Shown: piece by piece, positions 7,966 through 10,634 of the stretch
Position numbering within the stretch: position 1 is the stretch's first letter
Layout: each line of letters starts with the position of its first letter
Assembly: GCA_004151065.3 (NCBI GenBank)
Contig: NWUY0300004324.1
Coordinates: forward strand, 8,773-19,406
Direction of reading: 5' to 3'
DNA length: 10,634 bases
Source of the DNA: Larix sibirica
Taxonomy: Eukaryota > Streptophyta > Pinopsida > Pinales > Pinaceae
Program-made: the position numbers and the translations under genes
The notes under the pieces: generated by a model
Databases searched by the model: none
Told to the model about the DNA's origin: nothing
The model's input: only the letters and a program-made list of their open reading frames with translations

Positions 7966-8577
7966 CTATACAAGAACATAAGATATTCCTAGGAGGATAT
8001 TCCCTTCATGATCATCCAAATCATATGGACCCTTTTGTAGACAACATTTGTTGACGTAGAGTGTATGCCATAAAGGTTCAAAATTCCTAGGATTGAGCTT
8101 CTCTTTATCCTTATCATCAACGATGTTGGAAACCTAATCCCAATGAATTATGGTTCCATAATCAAATTTGTACATAGTGTAAATATTAGTGAGTTTAATA
8201 AGAAGAATATGGAGAGTCACCTTGGACGCCAATGGATCTCTTGGAATCTGAAGCCCAAGAGACACCCAAATGCATAAATAAGGAGTTTGTTTCATGAATA
8301 AATTGAATATGGGAGTTATCTGACAGCTAGTATTAGAGCTATAACTTATGAACCTGCATGATTGCTTGCTTGCCATTCTACCTGCCATTCTCTTGCCAAA
8401 TTCCATGCTTTTCTCAAGCATTTTAATTTCTACTATTTTTCCAGCCATTATTGTCCGCCCTCTGCTCTTTAGGCCTAGAATACTTGTGTATTCAGTCCCG
8501 AGATCCGTTTTTTGAATATTACACATAGAGTGGACTCTTCTGTCCCAAAACCACTTGCAAGACCACCTGTGTCTCAC
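7966..8577 (-). pseudogene. integrase C-terminal-like segment (remnant 2)
   Basis: About 204 codons stay in one frame with a single stop (TAG at 8134-8136, after IIHWD). The last 50 codons read KEKLNPRNFEPLWHTLYVNK, then CCLQKGPYDLDDHEGN. This fits the C-terminal, DNA-contacting domain of gypsy integrases, where a PxWxGPYxVxxxLxKGxYxLxDxxG pattern is common. The upstream part (8577-8160) is less clear: in another frame WASDSKRSIGV near 8255 is reminiscent of the end of the catalytic core (WAxRTxxKxSxG), which would imply a frameshift. None of the D, D, E residues are seen, so most of the core is gone. Its neighbour on the left is the RNase H fragment, in the same frame. Confidence 0.45.
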
Positions 8578-8670
8578 AACCGTAATTTTTGAGTTACCAT
8601 TTCATTTCTACACGATCATTCAAGCATTATACTAATGTGAACAAACCTCCATTGAATGCTCTTGTTGGAT

Positions 8671-8770
8671 GTTAAAAGCTCGTGTATCATGGTGCTCTTG
8701 TGGTGAAAGCTTGTGCTGATAGTAGCCTACGTTGAAAGCTTGTATTATGGTGCTCTTGTGGTGAAAGCTT
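8671..8770 (+). repeat. tandem duplication, two units about 60 bases apart
   Basis: Two copies share a 24-base identical core, beginning ATGGTGCTCTTGTGG and ending GAAAGCTT (8689-8712 and 8747-8770). The similarity extends upstream (GTTAAAAGCTCGTGTATC against GTTGAAAGCTTGTATT), giving units starting at 8671 and 8731. The second unit is two bases shorter before the core. Short direct repeats like this are common in LTR regulatory regions and in slippage-prone DNA. Confidence 0.9.
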
Positions 8771-8936
8771 AAGAGCCCATGTGCATTGGTGAAGACTCAT
8801 TGGTGAATAATTCTACATGTATTGTTTGAAGTAGAGAATCCATTCTCTATTTGCGTGGAGATATGTAAGCCTTGGTTCCTCATCCATGGGATCTATTGTG
8901 TTAGTGTAGAGCTTGTATTCTGTTTCATTGAGAGTG

Positions 8937-8947
8937 GGATATGAACC
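8937..8947 (-). other. tRNA T-loop (B-box)-like motif
   Basis: The minus strand reads GGTTCATATCC; the B-box consensus is GGTTCRANYCC. It is followed by CACTC and preceded by GTCTTGTG. No complete tRNA cloverleaf can be folded around it. Such motifs occur in tRNA-derived SINEs and in leaders of some plant copia elements next to a tRNA-Met primer site, but neither is demonstrated here. Confidence 0.25.
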
Positions 8948-9710
8948 CACAAGACCACTCCCTTGTGGACCATGTAACCCATGGTAAAAAGTGTGGTTAA
9001 GCATTCTCGAATCCTGATTGGTGAAGTGTGGTGGTAAAATAATTGTGTGAAATGAAAGTGAAGGCTCCAAAATGAAGATGGTGTTTTCTATCGTGTGAGG
9101 ACTCTCGTGGAGACTATCCTTCTTATGTTTTTTTTCTTGGCATAAACCCTAATCTTTGTACTGTGTGGATAGATTATTGTGGTGCTACATAGACTCATCC
9201 AAGTGTGAAAACTTCAAGCTTTTGACTGCATACTGCGTATTTGAAGACTGTTGTTCGAAAACCTTGAAGATGAGATCGTTGAAGACTACTGTGCATTTAA
9301 GCTACTGCGATTTCTCTCTAGTGAAGTCTGGTATTGCTACACATTTCAATAATTATTTTTAACTGCTAAGTACATCACATTTGATCTACAATAGCTTGTG
9401 CTTAATCATTATAGTCAATGAAGGAGGCACCATTTTACTTAAGACTCTAATAAAATACTATTTGGGCCAAGTATTACCTTCAGAGTTGCATACTATTGTT
9501 GATTGCTATTGAAAGAACTGCCTATTTCAACACACTATAAATATTTGTATCATTTTTCTTTTCCTTGTCAAGTTGTGAAAACTGTATTATTTCATAGAGA
9601 TTCTATTGTGTTGCATTGTAAAGGGTGGCATAGACTTAGACTTGCACCTTTTCTTCTATGCTTCCCAAACACCATTTATTTGCAGGTGACAGAGATAACA
9701 ATTGCAGAAG

Positions 9711-9948
9711 ATGAATTCTTTTGCATCTACAGTTGGAGCAGTAAATGCCATTTTCCTTTCTCAGAACCAGTCCAAGGGAGAGAGTAGTAGAAGAGGATAA
9801 GGAAGAAGAAAATTCAAAGGTATGGGGCAGAAACAATTCAAGCAAAATATCAGATTTGAAGTGTAAGGGCTATGGGAGGAATGGACATGAAGCAGATTAG
9901 TGTTGGGCCCCTTGTGACTCCATCAATTAAATACATATCCAGAAGAAA
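9711..9948 (+). pseudogene. gag: Ty1/copia gag, C-terminal part with damaged zinc knuckle
   Basis: From the ATG at 9711 the frame reads MNSFASTVGAVNAIFLSQNQ, then SKGESSRRG, TAA (9798-9800), GRRKFKGMGQKQFKQN: a basic, Gln/Lys-rich tail as found before the copia nucleocapsid knuckle. One base extra near 9859 shifts the frame, after which KCKGYGRNGHEAD*CW shows the CX2CX4HX4C knuckle that binds element RNA. The second Cys is Tyr (TAT at 9871-9873) and the residue before the last Cys is a TAG (9898-9900). The His is at 9886-9888 and the last Cys at 9901-9903. The N-terminal two thirds of gag are absent; the ATG is probably an internal Met. Confidence 0.7.
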
Positions 9949-10446
9949 TAAGATAAAATTAAGAGTCAACAAGCTGGTAAGGCTTTTAATTCTGCTCATT
10001 GTATTGTTGCACATTGTAATCTTGTAATAAATGAAATCACATATTTTTCATATTATAAATATTGTTGGATGCTTGATATTGGTGCAACATCCCACATGAC
10101 CTTTGGAAAAGATTTTTTTGAAGAAATGAATGAAAGTGTAGATGGAATGGTGTATTTTGTAGACAAATCTAGCCTCAAACCAAAGGGAATTGGTTCCATC
10201 AATATTAAACTACTTGGATTTCCTGACTTTCTGTTGTAGAATGTTCTCTATCTTCCATAGTTGAAAAGAAGCTTATTGTCTTGGGTGCATATTAAACAAC
10301 AAGGCTATTCCATCCAGATGTTTGATGGAATTGTAGAGATAAGGAAGTCCTCTAAAAACTTGGTCATAATGACCGAATATGAAGATGGAAAGTTGTTGAA
10401 GCTGAAAGGATCATCTGCAAGAGTTCAGAACTTTGTACAAGTGTAG
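9949..10446 (+). pseudogene. Ty1/copia protease and gag-pre-integrase domain
   Basis: This is in the same frame as the zinc knuckle. CWMLDIGATSHMTFGKDFF is the copia aspartic protease active site, normally D-T/S-G; here it is D-I-G (Asp at 10075-10077, Ile at 10078-10080), which should abolish cutting. DKSSLKPKGIGSINIKL follows as the flap region. NVLYLP, then LKRSLLSWVHIKQQGYSIQM and EIRKSSKNLVIMTEYEDGKL are the gag-pre-integrase domain that precedes copia integrase. Stops at 10237-10239 and 10258-10260 both fall where Gln is expected (FLL*NVLYLP*LKR). The frame ends with TAG at 10444-10446; the zinc-binding HHCC part and the integrase core that should come next are not visible. Confidence 0.82.
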
Positions 10447-10634
10447 GAAGGCAAGAGACAAAAGGAAAAATATGTTGCAACATCGACACCATNGTTGAAT
10501 GTGGAAACAACTTCCTAAGCTTCACGTATGTAGAGTTGAATGTGGATTGAGGGGTGACATTGTGTCAAACGGGGTTGGCAAGGTCAAATAAGAGGTAGTT
10601 ACAAGGAGCTATTGCATATATTTGACCTTATTTG
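10447..10634. other. right edge, no recognisable feature
   Basis: After the copia fragment the expected integrase sequence does not appear in any frame, suggesting a deletion or a break point near 10440. A 12-base direct repeat (GTTGAATGTGGA, beginning at 10494 and about 10534) and one undetermined base (n at 10493) are the only things of note. Confidence 0.5.

Larger units (their letters stand above)
8578..9700. other. long stretch without a recognisable gene
   Basis: Neither strand gives a protein I can identify; open frames of 60-85 codons here look like chance. The stretch holds a tandem duplication (8671-8770), a tRNA T-loop-like motif on the minus strand (8937-8947) and a TATAAATA on the plus strand near 9536. 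A TGTTGGAT at 8663 resembles the start of a copia LTR, and a copia coding fragment follows on the plus strand from 9711, so part of this may be an LTR or leader, but no tRNA-Met primer site (TGGTATCAGAGC) was found. Confidence 0.5.

Noticed and set aside
8813-9070. Minus-strand open frame of 85 codons
   Set aside because: No recognisable motif; it runs over the T-loop-like motif and looks like non-coding leader or LTR sequence.
9329-9345. Possible tRNA-Met primer site (TGGTATTGCTAC) for the copia fragment
   Set aside because: Only the first six bases agree with TGGTATCAGAGC and the gag start does not follow at a usual distance.
9156-9362. Plus-strand open frame of 68 codons rich in Cys
   Set aside because: No spaced Cys pattern of a known peptide family, no convincing signal peptide, and it lies in an area resembling an LTR.
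1-10634. CRISPR array, bacterial operon or tRNA/rRNA gene
   Set aside because: No regular repeat-spacer pattern, no ribosome-binding-site-led gene series, and no complete tRNA or rRNA sequence; all recognisable proteins belong to plant LTR retrotransposons.

Overview
The window looks like plant nuclear DNA from a large, repeat-rich genome. It holds no gene that I believe is intact. What can be read is a set of decayed LTR retrotransposons: one long Ty3/gypsy element on the minus strand (about 1-6660), remains of a second gypsy-like element on the same strand (about 7200-8577), and a Ty1/copia fragment on the plus strand (about 9711-10446). Reading frames are AT-rich and carry stops and small indels throughout. 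From memory, the gag, protease and reverse transcriptase wording of the first element resembles polyproteins seen in conifer genomes, so a gymnosperm host is my best guess. That is an inference and was not tested by a search.

Gypsy element 1, read right to left. A candidate 5' LTR lies at about 5793-6657. It is followed by an 18-base primer-binding site complementary to plant tRNA-Asp (5768-5785). The gag-protease reading then runs from an ATG at 5677 to 3101 in one unbroken frame, interrupted only by five stop codons. The order after gag is aspartic protease (DSGA at 3707-3718), an RNase H-like domain before the RT (about 2860-3220), a linker, reverse transcriptase (YLDD at 1867-1878), the usual RNase H (about 1140-1584), a linker, and integrase (about 1-823), which is cut by the window edge. 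The 3' LTR lies outside the window. From 3101 leftwards the frame shifts several times, so the element cannot act on its own.

Gypsy remnant 2 (same strand, to the right). A single frame from 8577 to 7711, with three stops, ends in an integrase C-terminal-like segment followed directly by an RNase H-like segment. Left of it come a purine-rich tract, then a TATA box and an AATAAA signal that suggest a 3' LTR at about 7200-7625. Between this LTR and the LTR of element 1 lies an unidentified glutamine-rich reading frame (6680-7108) with three stops.

Right end. 8578-9700 carries no protein I can recognise. It has a short tandem duplication (8671-8770) and a tRNA T-loop-like motif. From 9711 a copia fragment shows the end of gag with a damaged CCHC knuckle, the protease with an altered active site, and a gag-pre-integrase domain; most of gag and everything from the integrase core onward is missing or outside the window.

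The pieces do not form a working pathway. The interest lies in domain order (RNase H before RT in element 1, RNase H after integrase in remnant 2) and in the record of decay: many stops sit where glutamine or tryptophan codons would be expected, as C-to-T loss at methylated sites would produce.
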